Shown: positions 34,792 through 43,199, counted from the first letter of the stretch. The stretch: 64,000 nt of DNA from CAYVQF01 sp964454015 (GCA_964454015.1 CAYVQF010000002.1:124001-188000); one strand, 5' to 3'. The notes: generated from the sequence alone by a model not told the origin. Translations and numbers: made by a program.

Positions 34792-36410
34792 TAAAAGGCC
34801 TCTTTGAAGACCTGAGCCTCAAAGACCTGGAAGCGCGTGTCGGTGCGCCAGGCGTCGTTGGGGAGGCCGGCTTTGCGGGCCAGTTGTTCGAGGCAGGTCT
34901 CGAGGGTCCAGCCCTGCTCCAGGGCTACCTGGGGGAGAAAGAGGGCCGAGGCTTGGCCTTTGCGGAGGATGATGCCGTGCCGCCCGATCTGGATGTCTTC
35001 CCAGCGTTCGATGGCTTGGGGCGGGGTAAGCACAGAGATCTCGATCTGCACTTCGGGGAGTTCTTGGGCGGTGAGTGGCGCGAAGCGGCGATCGTTGATG
35101 GCGGCGTCGACCGAGCGGTCGAGGATTCCCTGCTCCAAGGAAGCCTGTGGGAGCACTGTGCCGATGCAGCCGCGCAGTTGATCGCCTTTCTTCAGGGTGA
35201 CGAAGACGCCGAGGTGCTGGGCGAAGACGGGTGAGAGGTTGAGGCCGAGTTCCTGGGGGGTGGGTGAGGCCTGAGCCAGGAGGAGGGCCTCGATGCGATC
35301 GCGCGCCAAGGCGAGGGCTGTGGCCTGCGCGATGGGGTCGAGAATCTCGGGCCCACCTTCGGAGATGAGCGGCGGGAGGAGCCCGTCAGGTGTGACGAAG
35401 GGAGCGTCGTAGGCGGCGGCGAGGTAAGAGACGCTGTTCTGGTAATCGCGGGTGATGGCGCCAGAGGTGTCGTAGCCGAGGAGGTGGAGGGCTTGCTTGG
35501 GCGCGGCCATGGCCATGAAGGTGAGGATGGGTGCGGCGCCACAGACGGTGATGCCAGTGCTCCTGCGGTAATCCTGGAAGTGCGGGAGAGCGAAGGTGGC
35601 GATGGCCCGAAAGGCACCCATGTCGAGGGCTTCGATGTTGTTGGCGATGTCGTCGGTGAAGGGGAGGTAGCGGAATTGATCGCCGTAGTGAGTGAAATCG
35701 GTGGAGACGATGAGGAGATCGTCAGGGCCCATGAGGCGATTGAGGTGGCGGGCCAGGCGCTGGAGTGAGGCGTTGCCCGCGTCGCTCACGATGATGGGGA
35801 CGATGTCGAAGCCGGGCGCCAGGGCGACCTGGAGAAAGGGGAGATGGATTTCGATGGCGTGTTCTTCGGCGTGAACGTCGTCGTCGAGATGGGCGGCGCC
35901 AGCCTGGAGGAGGCTAGCGGTGAAGGCGCGATTGATGGGGAGATCGCCGAGGGGGGTGCGGAAGGCGTCGACGCTGGGCAGGGCGGCGCCGTAGATGGGG
36001 CGTCGGTGGTTGGGGGAGAGGATGACGACGGTGCTTCTGGCGCTGTGGTCGACGGTTTTGTAGGCGCGGGCGGCGATGTCGCCGGACCAGCGGTGTCCCG
36101 CGTGGGGGACGATGAGGGCCCGGGGCGGGTGAGCGAGGGGGAAGTGGGGCGCTTGATCGAGGCGCTCTCTGATGTCGCGGCGGAGGGTGTCAGGGTCGTC
36201 TGGATACCAAGCGCCGGCGAGGGCTGGCGGGCGCGTGCTTGGTGGGGCTGGCGCCGGCTCAGGGGGCGCCGGGGGGGGATTGTCGCTGGTCGTTGGTGTG
36301 GCCGTGGCGGCCGGCCCGCTGCTGTGATCGGGGGTGGATCCATCAGGACGACAGGCGGAGATGAGCACAGCGGCGAGGAGGAGTGCGATTGGGAGGGTGT
36401 TGGCGGGCAT
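34791..36410 (-). CDS. exported Memo-AMMECR1 fusion lipoprotein (AmmeMemoRadiSam proteins B and A)
   Basis: This 539-residue product has a lipoprotein signal with lipobox LISAC (Cys20) and a Pro/Ala linker. The Memo domain (about 63-320) carries VPHAGHRWSG, LSPNHRR, EEHAIEIHLPFL, STDFTHYG and a late TVCGA, the metal-site residues of the family. The AMMECR1 domain (about 350-535) has its signature LRGCIGTV near 412. Memo and AMMECR1 are usually separate cytoplasmic proteins; a lipid-anchored, exported fusion is unusual. The system is defined by co-occurrence with a radical-SAM enzyme, present here two genes upstream; its reaction is unknown. The gene is 22 bases after the small Tat-like gene and one base overlaps the next. 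Confidence 0.9.
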   Translation of the reverse strand: MPANTLPIALLLAAVLISACRPDGSTPDHSSGPAATATPTTSDNPPPAPPEPAPAPPSTRPPALAGAWYPDDPDTLRRDIRERLDQAPHFPLAHPPRALIVPHAGHRWSGDIAARAYKTVDHSARSTVVILSPNHRRPIYGAALPSVDAFRTPLGDLPINRAFTASLLQAGAAHLDDDVHAEEHAIEIHLPFLQVALAPGFDIVPIIVSDAGNASLQRLARHLNRLMGPDDLLIVSTDFTHYGDQFRYLPFTDDIANNIEALDMGAFRAIATFALPHFQDYRRSTGITVCGAAPILTFMAMAAPKQALHLLGYDTSGAITRDYQNSVSYLAAAYDAPFVTPDGLLPPLISEGGPEILDPIAQATALALARDRIEALLLAQASPTPQELGLNLSPVFAQHLGVFVTLKKGDQLRGCIGTVLPQASLEQGILDRSVDAAINDRRFAPLTAQELPEVQIEISVLTPPQAIERWEDIQIGRHGIILRKGQASALFLPQVALEQGWTLETCLEQLARKAGLPNDAWRTDTRFQVFEAQVFKEAF

Positions 36411-36432
36411 GGTTCCTCGGGGGGTGGGAGGG

Positions 36433-36633
36433 TCATCCGGCCCAGTCGTGGGGCTGTTCCAGGGCGTTGGGGTGGAGCGGGCGCAGGCTTGGGGCGAGAG
36501 TGGCGGCGGCGGTGGTGTGGGTGGGCTTGGGGGTAGTTCGCGGTGGGCGCAGTGTGAGGATGGCGGCGCCGGCCAGGGGGATGGCGGTGAGGGCGCTGAG
36601 GAGGAGGCGTCGTTTGGGATCGATGTCGTTCAT
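36433..36633 (-). CDS. 66-residue Tat-signal-like small protein
   Basis: This small frame starts at ATG 36633, overlapping the radical-SAM stop by four bases (ATGA), so translation is coupled. The N-terminus KRRLLLSALTAIPLAGAAIL is a twin-arginine-like signal or anchor; the rest is Pro/Thr/Ala-rich and ends in Trp-Ala-Gly. No family is recognised. Its place between the radical-SAM and Memo-AMMECR1 genes suggests a membrane-anchored accessory, or a substrate peptide, of the system. Coding is supported by the tight overlap and the signal, not by homology. Confidence 0.6.
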   Translation of the reverse strand: MNDIDPKRRLLLSALTAIPLAGAAILTLRPPRTTPKPTHTTAAATLAPSLRPLHPNALEQPHDWAG

Positions 36634-37601
36634 GACCATTTTCCGGGGCAGGGGGTGAGGCAGGTGGGGCAGCGCCCCTGGTCGAGGTGGTTGGCGAGGA
36701 TTTGGAAGCCGCGTCGCTGGATGAGGAGGGTGTTGTCGTGGGGGCAGTAGGTGTGGTTGGCTTCTTCGAGGAGGAGGTTGCCGAGGTAGACGTGGTGGAT
36801 GCCGGCATCGCGGGCGATGTCGCGGGCGCGGAGGAGGGTGGCGGCGGGGGTGCGCGGGAGGTTTTGCAGTTTGTAGCGCGGGGTGAAGGCGGAGAAGTGG
36901 ATCGGGGTGTCGGGGCCGAGGTTGGTGACGACCCAGCGGCAGAGCTCGGCGATGGCAGGGTTGGAGTCGTTGAGGGTGGGGATGAGGAGGTTGGTGACCT
37001 CGAGCCAGACGCCAGCGGCTTTGATGGCGATGAGGGCGTCGAGGACGGGCCACAGGGTGGCGTCACAGATGCGTTGGTAGAAGGTGTCGTCCATGGCCTT
37101 GAGATCGATGTTGGCGGCGTCGATCCATGGCAAGAGTTGGGCGAGTGGTTCGGGGTTGATGTAGGCGGCGCTGACGAGGACGTTGTAGATGCCCTGGGCG
37201 CGGGCTGCTCGAGCGCAGGCGAGGGTGTACTCGTAGAAGACGAGCGGCTCGGTGTAGGTGTAGGCGATGGAGGGGGCCTGCCGTTCGATGGTGAGGGCGA
37301 CGAGGGCCTCGGGTTCGAGGTGGTAGGCCTCGCTGTCCCATGGGTTGGCTTGGGAGATTTGCCAGTTCTGGCAGTTGATGCAGTGGAGGTTACAGCCGAC
37401 GGTGGCCAGGGAGAGGATGGTGGTCGCGGGGAGGAAGTGGTAGAGGGGCTTTTTCTCCATGGGGTCGAGGTGCAAGGCGACTGGACGGGCGAATGTGAGG
37501 GCGCGGACCTTAGCGTCGAGATTGATTCGGACGCGGCAGTAGCCGCATTGGCCGGGGGCGAGGAGGCAGAGGCGCGGACACAATGTGCATTGAAGGTTCA
37601 T
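36630..37601 (-). CDS. AmmeMemoRadiSam-system radical SAM enzyme
   Basis: The start is ATG 37601, giving 323 residues, the usual family length; the long upstream extension is Ser/Pro shadow sequence. An N-terminal Cys cluster (CTLCPRLCLLAPGQCGYC) is typical of this PflA-related family and may bind iron-sulphur or zinc. The radical-SAM cluster motif GCNLHCINC (CxxxCxxC) appears near residue 75. Further family traits are YTEPLVFYEY and NIDLKA. A C-terminal Cys pair (CPTCLTPC) ends the protein. It should cleave SAM to a radical; its substrate is unknown. It lies downstream of apbE by about 103 bases and is coupled to the small Tat-like gene. Confidence 0.93.
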   Translation of the reverse strand: MNLQCTLCPRLCLLAPGQCGYCRVRINLDAKVRALTFARPVALHLDPMEKKPLYHFLPATTILSLATVGCNLHCINCQNWQISQANPWDSEAYHLEPEALVALTIERQAPSIAYTYTEPLVFYEYTLACARAARAQGIYNVLVSAAYINPEPLAQLLPWIDAANIDLKAMDDTFYQRICDATLWPVLDALIAIKAAGVWLEVTNLLIPTLNDSNPAIAELCRWVVTNLGPDTPIHFSAFTPRYKLQNLPRTPAATLLRARDIARDAGIHHVYLGNLLLEEANHTYCPHDNTLLIQRRGFQILANHLDQGRCPTCLTPCPGKWS

Positions 37602-37704
37602 AACGGCGCGGTGTTGGTCGTCTCTGGTGGCGCGTGGACCGGCGCCCGAACGATTGTAGCACAGGGTGGCGTTGCTTTTGAGGGCAAAGGGGGCTGGGTC
37701 TCGG

Positions 37705-38820
37705 TCAGTGGTCCGGAAAGCCTTTGGATTTCCATATGGAACCGTCGCTGGCGACGATGAGGGCTTCGATCTGAGGGAGGGCTGCGACGCGGTCGATGGC
37801 GGCGTTGGGTCCGAGGACGAAGAGGGCCGTGGCGAGGGCGTCGGCGAGGGCAGCGTTGGGCGCGATGACGGAGACGCTGCTGACGGCGTGGGCGGGTAGG
37901 GCGTTGCGTGGGTCGAGGATGTGGTGCATCCGCTGCCCTTGGATGAAGAAGCTCTGTTGGTAGTCGCCCGAAGTCGCGAGGGCGATGTCGGTGCTGGTGA
38001 GGGAAGCCAGTAGGCCTGGCTGGCGTGGGTGGCGGATGCCGATGCGCCAGGGGCGGTTGGAGGAGGCGGCGCGGAGGTCGCCGCTGCCATCGACGAGGAA
38101 GCGTTCGATGCCACGGTGTTGGAGTCGTTCGGCGGCGCGGTCCACGGCGTAGCCTTTGGCGATGGCGCCCAGTGAGATGCGCAGTTCGGGGTGGGCGAAG
38201 AAGAGGGTGTGCCGCTGGGGGTCGAGGCGAAGCTGGCGGTAGTCGACGCGGCTCAGGCAGGCTTGGCGCGCGGCCGGGGGGGGCATTCTCTGTTCAGCGA
38301 AGGACCAGTCCTGGCTGCAGGCGGCGATGGTGATGTCGAAGGCGCCGGCGCTGATGGCGCTGACCTCGAGGGCCAGGGCGATGATGGCGTAGGTGTCGGG
38401 ATCCAGGGGTATGGGGGCGCGGTGGGCGTTGGCGTTGATCTGGGCGAGGGTGTTGTCGGGTCGGGTGTGGCTGAGGCTGGCGTCGAGGCGGTGGATGATG
38501 GCAAAGGCTTCGGCCACGGCGCGGGCGTGCATGGGGATGGCGGTCAGCGGCGGGGAGTCGATGCTGATGGCGAAGCGGGTCCCCATGGCGGGTTGGACGA
38601 AGGTCAGGGCTTTGTTCTGCGGGGCTGGTCTTTGGGGATCCACGTCCACGCAAGCAGCGCCGCCGATGAGGAAGAGGAGACCAGCGCAGGTCAGGGTCGC
38701 GAGGGTGCGGCGCCGGTCGCGAGGCGCTCGGGTGGGTGGTGAGCTTGTCGGTGACGGGTGAGCGGTGGCGGTGTGGACGCGTCCAGAGGCGTCAGATGTT
38801 GGGTGGCGCGAGGCGGTCAT
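37705..38820 (-). CDS. apbE: FMN transferase lipoprotein (ApbE family)
   Basis: From ATG 38820 the product has 371 residues; it overlaps the PspC gene. A lipobox (IGGAAC) follows a Pro/Thr-rich leader longer than normal, so a later start is possible. ApbE motifs are complete: MGTRFAIS, SAGAFDIT, LGAIAKGYAVDRA, VDGSGDLRA, TSGDYQ, MHHILDP and ADALATALFVLG, including the Asp/Thr metal-site residues. ApbE transfers FMN from FAD to a Thr or Ser of exported flavoproteins, usually in an [S/T]GA[T/S] motif. The nearest candidate, the FMN-binding-like tail at 31528-34791, appears to lack it, so its true substrate may be elsewhere. Confidence 0.92.
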   Translation of the reverse strand: MTASRHPTSDASGRVHTATAHPSPTSSPPTRAPRDRRRTLATLTCAGLLFLIGGAACVDVDPQRPAPQNKALTFVQPAMGTRFAISIDSPPLTAIPMHARAVAEAFAIIHRLDASLSHTRPDNTLAQINANAHRAPIPLDPDTYAIIALALEVSAISAGAFDITIAACSQDWSFAEQRMPPPAARQACLSRVDYRQLRLDPQRHTLFFAHPELRISLGAIAKGYAVDRAAERLQHRGIERFLVDGSGDLRAASSNRPWRIGIRHPRQPGLLASLTSTDIALATSGDYQQSFFIQGQRMHHILDPRNALPAHAVSSVSVIAPNAALADALATALFVLGPNAAIDRVAALPQIEALIVASDGSIWKSKGFPDH

Positions 38821-39274
38821 GGAGGAGGGCGAACGCAAGGGTGATGGCGACGATGGCGACGGTTCGCCAGAAGGTCAGCCACGCGAAGAGACCAAAGCTG
38901 CTGAGGAGGATGATCAGGCCTGTGCAGAGGGCCAAGCCAGCGATGGCGGCGCGCAGACGTCGGCCGTTGTCGTCAGCGGCGCGGAGTTCGCGCCAGTGGC
39001 GGAAGGCGTTGGGGATGGCATGGAGGGTGCGGTCGAAAGCTTGGGAGGAGAGCGCGAGCAGGTGTCGCCAGCGGCTGCGGCTGCGGCGGCGGTTGGGGCC
39101 GATGGCGAGCTGGAGGAGGAAGAGGATGAGATAGATGGCGATGCCAACGCCCTGAGCCAGGGCGGTGATGAAAAAGGCCAGTCGCAGCCAGAAGGGGTTG
39201 AGGCGCCACCGGTCGGCGTATTCGGCACAGAGGCCGAGTAACCAAGGAGTAGGAGAGCTGGGCTGAGGAGCCAT
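38792..39274 (-). CDS. PspC-domain membrane protein
   Basis: The 160-residue product carries an N-terminal PspC domain: LLGLCAEYADRWRLNPFWLRLAFF followed by a membrane helix (about 30-55). A basic stretch (RRRSRSRWR) and one or two more helices near the C-terminus follow. PspC is the membrane sensor of the phage-shock response in enterobacteria; here no pspA, pspF or pspB is in the window, and the neighbours are AmaP and Asp23 family genes. A cell-envelope stress role is inferred. The end overlaps the apbE start, suggesting coupled translation. Confidence 0.85.
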   Translation of the reverse strand: MAPQPSSPTPWLLGLCAEYADRWRLNPFWLRLAFFITALAQGVGIAIYLILFLLQLAIGPNRRRSRSRWRHLLALSSQAFDRTLHAIPNAFRHWRELRAADDNGRRLRAAIAGLALCTGLIILLSSFGLFAWLTFWRTVAIVAITLAFALLHDRLAPPNI

Positions 39275-39298
39275 CGAGAGCCTTTGCCAGCGGAGGCT

Positions 39299-39862
39299 TT
39301 AGAGGAGGGCGCGGTTGTCGGCGCGGTAGGGGACATAGCGGAGCTTGGCGGAGAGGACGGCGATGGGGATGCCGAGCTGTGCCTCGATGCGGGCGCGCGC
39401 TTCTTCTTGGAGCTGTGAGCCGAGTTCGGGGAGGACGACGGCCGCGCTGATGACGATGGCGCAGTGGAGGTGGATGCCTTGGGGGCCGAGGGCGACGGTA
39501 GCCTTGACGTCCTTGACGTTGTCCATGGCGCTGATGACTTTCTCGGCGAGTTTGCAGACGCTGTCGCGTTCGACACTGACGCTGCCGTGTTCGTTGTCGG
39601 AGACGATGAATGGGCGTTTTCGGCGCGGTGTGGGTCGCCACTCGATGATGATGGCGGCCAGGGCGGCTAGGGCCAGGAGTGCGGCCGCGGCGGTGACGAC
39701 GCCAGCCTGCCATCCCTGGAGGGCTGGGAGCCGTTGCCAGGCCGTGCCGAAGACCCTGGCGTCGAGGGGGATGAGCTGCATGACCACTGCGCCGAGGTAG
39801 AGGGTCGTTGCGATCAGGGCGCAGAGCACGAAGGTGGCGAGAATGCGGTTGATGAAATTCAC
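39299..39862 (-). CDS. AmaP-like membrane anchor for Asp23-family protein
   Basis: The 187-residue product starts at GTG 39862 after GGGAAGG on the minus strand; the longer frame adds a random leader. Two membrane helices (about 9-30 and 52-75) are followed by a cytoplasmic domain with AEKVISAMDNVKDVKATVALGPQGIHLHC, as in AmaP, the Firmicute anchor of Asp23. AmaP recruits Asp23 to the membrane during envelope stress. Such pairs are best known from Gram-positive bacteria. An Asp23 gene lies just upstream at 40044-40418, and the PspC gene is 24 bases downstream. Confidence 0.85.
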   Translation of the reverse strand: MNFINRILATFVLCALIATTLYLGAVVMQLIPLDARVFGTAWQRLPALQGWQAGVVTAAAALLALAALAAIIIEWRPTPRRKRPFIVSDNEHGSVSVERDSVCKLAEKVISAMDNVKDVKATVALGPQGIHLHCAIVISAAVVLPELGSQLQEEARARIEAQLGIPIAVLSAKLRYVPYRADNRALL

Positions 39863-40043
39863 GGAAGACCTTCCCGCTGTGGCCGTCGTGCCTGTAGGTG
39901 GCCAGCGTGGTTTGAGGCTGGCACGACGTCTGTGCAGTGAGGGGCACCTGCGCAGGTAAACCATGTGGGCGCCAGCGCGGTGACGTCGGCGCAGGCATCC
40001 CGATGCGTGGGGGCGGGCAGGTGCCGGAGGGCGTCAGGTGCGC

Positions 40044-40418
40044 TTACTCGACCCGCGCCTTGGGTTTTTCGTCTTGGGTTTTGTAATGGATGTCGTGGAT
40101 TTTGATGTTGATTTCTTTGACCTTGAGGCCAGTCATCTGCTCGATACGGTCGGCGACGAGGACGCGCACTTTGTTGGCGACTTCTTTGATGCTGAAGCCA
40201 TACTCGACGATCATCTCGAGGTCGATGGCGGCTTCTTTTTTGCCGACTTCTGCGGAGACGCCTTGGGTGGTGTCGGAGGTGCCAGTGACTTTACCGAGGG
40301 CGTTACGGAAGACGCCTTTGCCGAGCATGTAGACGCCGTCGACTTCACGAGCGGCGATGCCAGCGATGGTTTCGAGGACGGTATCGGACAGAGTGGTGTG
40401 GCCAGCAACTTCGGTCAT
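40044..40418 (-). CDS. Asp23/Gls24-family envelope stress protein
   Basis: The 124-residue product starts at ATG 40418, four bases after GGAGGG. It has the complete Asp23 core: LETIAGIAAREVDGVYML, VSAEVGKKEAAIDLEMIVEYG and a C-terminal VKEINIKIHDIHY. Asp23 forms a polymeric sheet below the membrane, held by AmaP, and takes part in the cell-envelope stress response of Firmicutes; here the AmaP partner follows by 181 bases. A longer frame upstream is possible but has no ribosome site. It is likely the first gene of the block ending with the 1087-residue membrane protein. Confidence 0.92.
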   Translation of the reverse strand: MTEVAGHTTLSDTVLETIAGIAAREVDGVYMLGKGVFRNALGKVTGTSDTTQGVSAEVGKKEAAIDLEMIVEYGFSIKEVANKVRVLVADRIEQMTGLKVKEINIKIHDIHYKTQDEKPKARVE

Positions 40419-40907
40419 GGTTCCCTCCGCATGGGTGTTCGATTCCAGGGTAAACTCGACATGGCTTTCGCCGGAGTCGTTTGGGACTTCTTTGTTTTTC
40501 GGGCTGCGTCGAGATTTGCTTGCCGTCGCAGCGCTGTCGTCAGTGGCTGGGCGATTGGGTTGCTTGACATCTTGGGGCAAGGTTCTCTCCTTTGGGCTTG
40601 CCGCCCTGGGAGGTGGGCCAGGAGCCACAGGTGCGCTCAGAGCGACGACAAACGAAAATGGGCCGTTGACCTCGGGGGGCAACAGGCTGGAGGACGTGCT
40701 ATCCAAACCGTTCTGGGATGCAGTTGTCAAGGCGTGGGCGACGTGCGAAAGGGTGGTGCGATGGCGGCTGGTCCGGGGTTGGTGCGAGGCTGGCGATGGC
40801 TCGAGGGGAAAATAGCGGCGGAGCGTGAGCTTGAGTTTGTGGACGTAGGTGTCGAGAATGGTGTTGCTCTGGAAGAAGCCGGGGTGGAAACGCTGATGGA
40901 GGTGACG
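40419..40907. other. 489-base gap between divergent genes
   Basis: Only shadow frames are seen here. It should hold the promoter of the Asp23 operon (minus) and of the lipoprotein at 40908 (plus), but no clear -35/-10 or sigma-54 pair was found on either strand. The long plus-strand frame that crosses it from 40038 is antisense to the Asp23 gene and is rejected. Confidence 0.5.
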
Positions 40908-41696
40908 ATGCGTTGGTTGGGTGGCGTGTTGGTGTTGGTGTGGGTGGGATCTTGGGTGGGTTGTGATGAGGTGTCGAAGCTCATCGACTCTGATGCTGGT
41001 CCGGCGGAGGCGGCCATCGCGTCGACTGAGATGAGCAGCCTGGAGTCGGCGTTGACGCTGGTGGCGCTGGAGGCGGTAGACACCGAGCTGAGTGTCGGGG
41101 CCAACGCGGATGCGGTGGCGGCCCATGCGCTGCAGTCCTATGGCCCGGAGGGTTGTGTGCGTGCTGGGGTGAATGGTGGGGTGATCACTTACGAACTCGA
41201 CGAGTGCGATGGCCCCTATGGCCTGACCAAGGTCAGTGGGGTGGCGTTGATGAACTTGTCCGCTGGGAGCAGTGGCGGGGTGGCCTTCACTTTGACGGCG
41301 ACGGATTTGAAGGTTGGTGGGGTCACCATGACGCTCAACGTGAGCGGGGTCTACGACTCCTCTCCCGGGCGCCAGGTGTCATTGGCGACCAGCGGCGTGG
41401 GAACCCGGGGCCAAGAGGTGGTGACCCGTGCGGGGAGCTACAACGTGTCTTGGGACGCGCAGGAATGTGTCAAGCTGGATGGGACTTGGACCAGCACGGT
41501 GGGGGATGTGGCCTGGGCGACGACGGTCTCTTCCTACGAGAAGTGTGGGAAGGCTTGTCCCAAGGCCAACGGTACCATTGCCTTTGCCGGCTCTGAGGGG
41601 CGCTTTGTGACCTTGACCTTCAGCGGCAGCGACACGGCGACCTTCGTCAGCGACAAAGGCAAGCCAGGTTTCGTGAATTTGAGTTGCACCCCGTAA
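40908..41696 (+). CDS. Cys-containing lipoprotein of unknown function
   Basis: The 262-residue product starts at ATG 40908, five bases after TGGAGG; ATG 40896 is also in frame. A lipobox (SWVGC) ends the signal. The mature part is rich in Ser, Thr, Gly and Val with alternating beta strands (GGVAFTLTATDLKVGGVTMTLNV) and several Cys residues, suggesting a secreted beta-sheet domain. No family is recognised. It is the only plus-strand gene inside the 31-48 kb minus-strand region and separates its two blocks. Its 3' end faces the minus-strand lipoprotein gene 19 bases away. Confidence 0.78.
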   Translation: MRWLGGVLVLVWVGSWVGCDEVSKLIDSDAGPAEAAIASTEMSSLESALTLVALEAVDTELSVGANADAVAAHALQSYGPEGCVRAGVNGGVITYELDECDGPYGLTKVSGVALMNLSAGSSGGVAFTLTATDLKVGGVTMTLNVSGVYDSSPGRQVSLATSGVGTRGQEVVTRAGSYNVSWDAQECVKLDGTWTSTVGDVAWATTVSSYEKCGKACPKANGTIAFAGSEGRFVTLTFSGSDTATFVSDKGKPGFVNLSCTP

Positions 41697-41715
41697 GCAT
41701 GGGCGTGTTGGCCGG

Positions 41716-42270
41716 CTAGTTCAAGAGGCGGCGCAGGTTGAGATCGGGGCCAAAGACGTCTTCCGAGGCGTGGACGATTTTCCATTGGTCGTTGGCGCGG
41801 CGGAGGTGGATGACGAGGGTCCAGGTGTGGCGGACCAGGGTGGGGGCTTGGTTCGCCTCGGCGGCCCAGCGGTTGGTGACGATGTCGATGGCCACTTGAG
41901 CGGTGTTGCCTTTGGCGTCGATGTCTTGATCGACGATGACGACGTTACAGGCCAGCAATTCCTGGGCGTTCTGTGAGAAGAGGAGGTCGAGTTCGCGCAG
42001 GCGATCGAGGGTTCGCTGGGCGGGCCTGGGATCGGTGAAGAGGGTCGCTTTGCTTTCTTGAAGGCGCAAAGCGGTGCGGAGTGCGGCTTTGGCGGTGCGC
42101 ATGTGGTTGATGTGCTCGGCGCAGATGAAGCGTCCCAGGGATTCAGCGGTGGCCTTGGGGGTGCTCATGTCCAGGGTCGTTGGCGAGGGCTGGCAAGCGG
42201 TGCCGAGGCCGAGGCAGAGCAGCAGCAGTGGCCAGCGCAAAGGTGCAGAGTTTGGAGACAGAGAAGGCAT
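41716..42270 (-). CDS. lipoprotein with NTF2-like helical-beta domain
   Basis: The 184-residue product starts at ATG 42270 with GAGGAG upstream. A lipobox (GLGTAC) gives a periplasmic or outer-membrane lipoprotein. The N-terminal half is helical (ESLGRFICAEHINHMRTAK), the second half beta (VVIVDQDIDAKGNTAQVAIDIV, WTLVIHL, NDQWKIVHASED), as in NTF2/DUF4878-type folds, but the family is not certain. It lies eight bases after the second Memo gene and is probably the last gene of the Rieske-cytochrome b operon. Confidence 0.75.
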   Translation of the reverse strand: MPSLSPNSAPLRWPLLLLCLGLGTACQPSPTTLDMSTPKATAESLGRFICAEHINHMRTAKAALRTALRLQESKATLFTDPRPAQRTLDRLRELDLLFSQNAQELLACNVVIVDQDIDAKGNTAQVAIDIVTNRWAAEANQAPTLVRHTWTLVIHLRRANDQWKIVHASEDVFGPDLNLRRLLN

Positions 42271-42278
42271 AGGGCTCC

Positions 42279-43088
42279 TCACGACACGACGACGCCGGCG
42301 TAGGCGACGACGCGCTGGTGATCTCCAGAGACGGTGCCGCTGTGGGTGTAAGCGATGAGTTCTCCCGCGCTGGCGCCCAGGTCGAGGGCGGCAAAGAGGG
42401 CGACGGTCGTCGGGATGACGCCGCACATGGTGATGTCCTTGTGGTGTACCTCAGCGTAGAGGCGCTCGGGATCGAGGGCGACCATGGCGTCGATGGCGAA
42501 GGCGTCGCGGGCAGCGGCTTCAGTGGCGCTGAGGAAGTGAGACATGTCCGTGCTGACGACGAGGAGAGGCGGGGTGGGGGCATCTTTGAGGCACTGGGCC
42601 AAAGCCGCCCCCAAGGCGCGGCATTGTTCCAAGGTGAGGTGGGCGAGGCAGAGGGGGACGAAGGACGCTTGCGGTTGGCGGTGGAGGATGAAAGGGAGGA
42701 GGACCTCGATGCTGTGTTCGCGGAGATGGGCGCGGTGATCGTCGCGGGCGTTGGGAAGGTGTCGCAGGAGGGCGTCAGCCAGCTCGGCGTCGATGGGGAG
42801 AGGGCCAAGGGGGGTAGCCCAGTGGCCACGCGCGGTGAGGGCGATCGGGTGACCGAGTCCGGTGTGGTTGGGCCCGAGGACGACGAGGGGTGAGGAGATG
42901 ATGGTGCGGGAGAAGACGGCGCCGGCGCAGGCGCCGGAGTAGGGATAGCCCGCGTGGGGGACGATGATGGCGCGGGCTTCTTTGGGGGCGGGGTGAGGGG
43001 GGCAGTAACGCTTCAGATCCGCCGTGAGGATCTGTGGGTTGTCGGGATAGAAACGTCCGGCGACGGCCGGGGTGCGGGAGGTGGACAT
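42279..43088 (-). CDS. Memo-family protein (AmmeMemoRadiSam protein B, second copy)
   Basis: The 269-residue product starts at ATG 43088 and is a cytoplasmic, stand-alone Memo protein of standard length. The metal-site motifs are VPHAGYPYSG, LGPNHTG, EHSIEVLLPFI, STDMSHFL and ITMCGVIP, matching those of human MEMO1 and of the fused copy at 34791-36410. Memo proteins bind metals through His and Cys and have been linked to redox chemistry; the bacterial reaction is unknown. It is in the operon of the GMC oxidoreductase and cytochromes, not with the AMMECR1 and radical-SAM genes 5 kb away, so the window holds two Memo genes with different contexts. Confidence 0.92.
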   Translation of the reverse strand: MSTSRTPAVAGRFYPDNPQILTADLKRYCPPHPAPKEARAIIVPHAGYPYSGACAGAVFSRTIISSPLVVLGPNHTGLGHPIALTARGHWATPLGPLPIDAELADALLRHLPNARDDHRAHLREHSIEVLLPFILHRQPQASFVPLCLAHLTLEQCRALGAALAQCLKDAPTPPLLVVSTDMSHFLSATEAAARDAFAIDAMVALDPERLYAEVHHKDITMCGVIPTTVALFAALDLGASAGELIAYTHSGTVSGDHQRVVAYAGVVVS

Positions 43089-43199
43089 GGGGCGCTCCTG
43101 CTGATGACGTGGCGTCGGATCGGCCAAAGACGCGTCGAGTATGAAGCATGCGCGCGCGACGGGGAAGGGGGCGGCCAGGGTCGCGCCGGTTGGGGCGGC

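Noticed and set aside
37602..38114. N-terminal extension of the radical-SAM gene
   Set aside because: The extra 170 residues are Ser/Pro/Thr-rich shadow sequence opposite apbE; the family starts with the Cys cluster encoded from 37601.
40038..40907. Long upstream extension of the plus-strand lipoprotein
   Set aside because: It runs antisense over the Asp23 gene and would bury the lipoprotein signal; ATG 40908 has a proper ribosome site.
42279..43088. Memo protein as a ring-cleaving dioxygenase
   Set aside because: Memo shares a fold with class III extradiol dioxygenases, but the Memo-specific HAG, NH and Cys-Gly motifs and context fit the AmmeMemoRadiSam family better.
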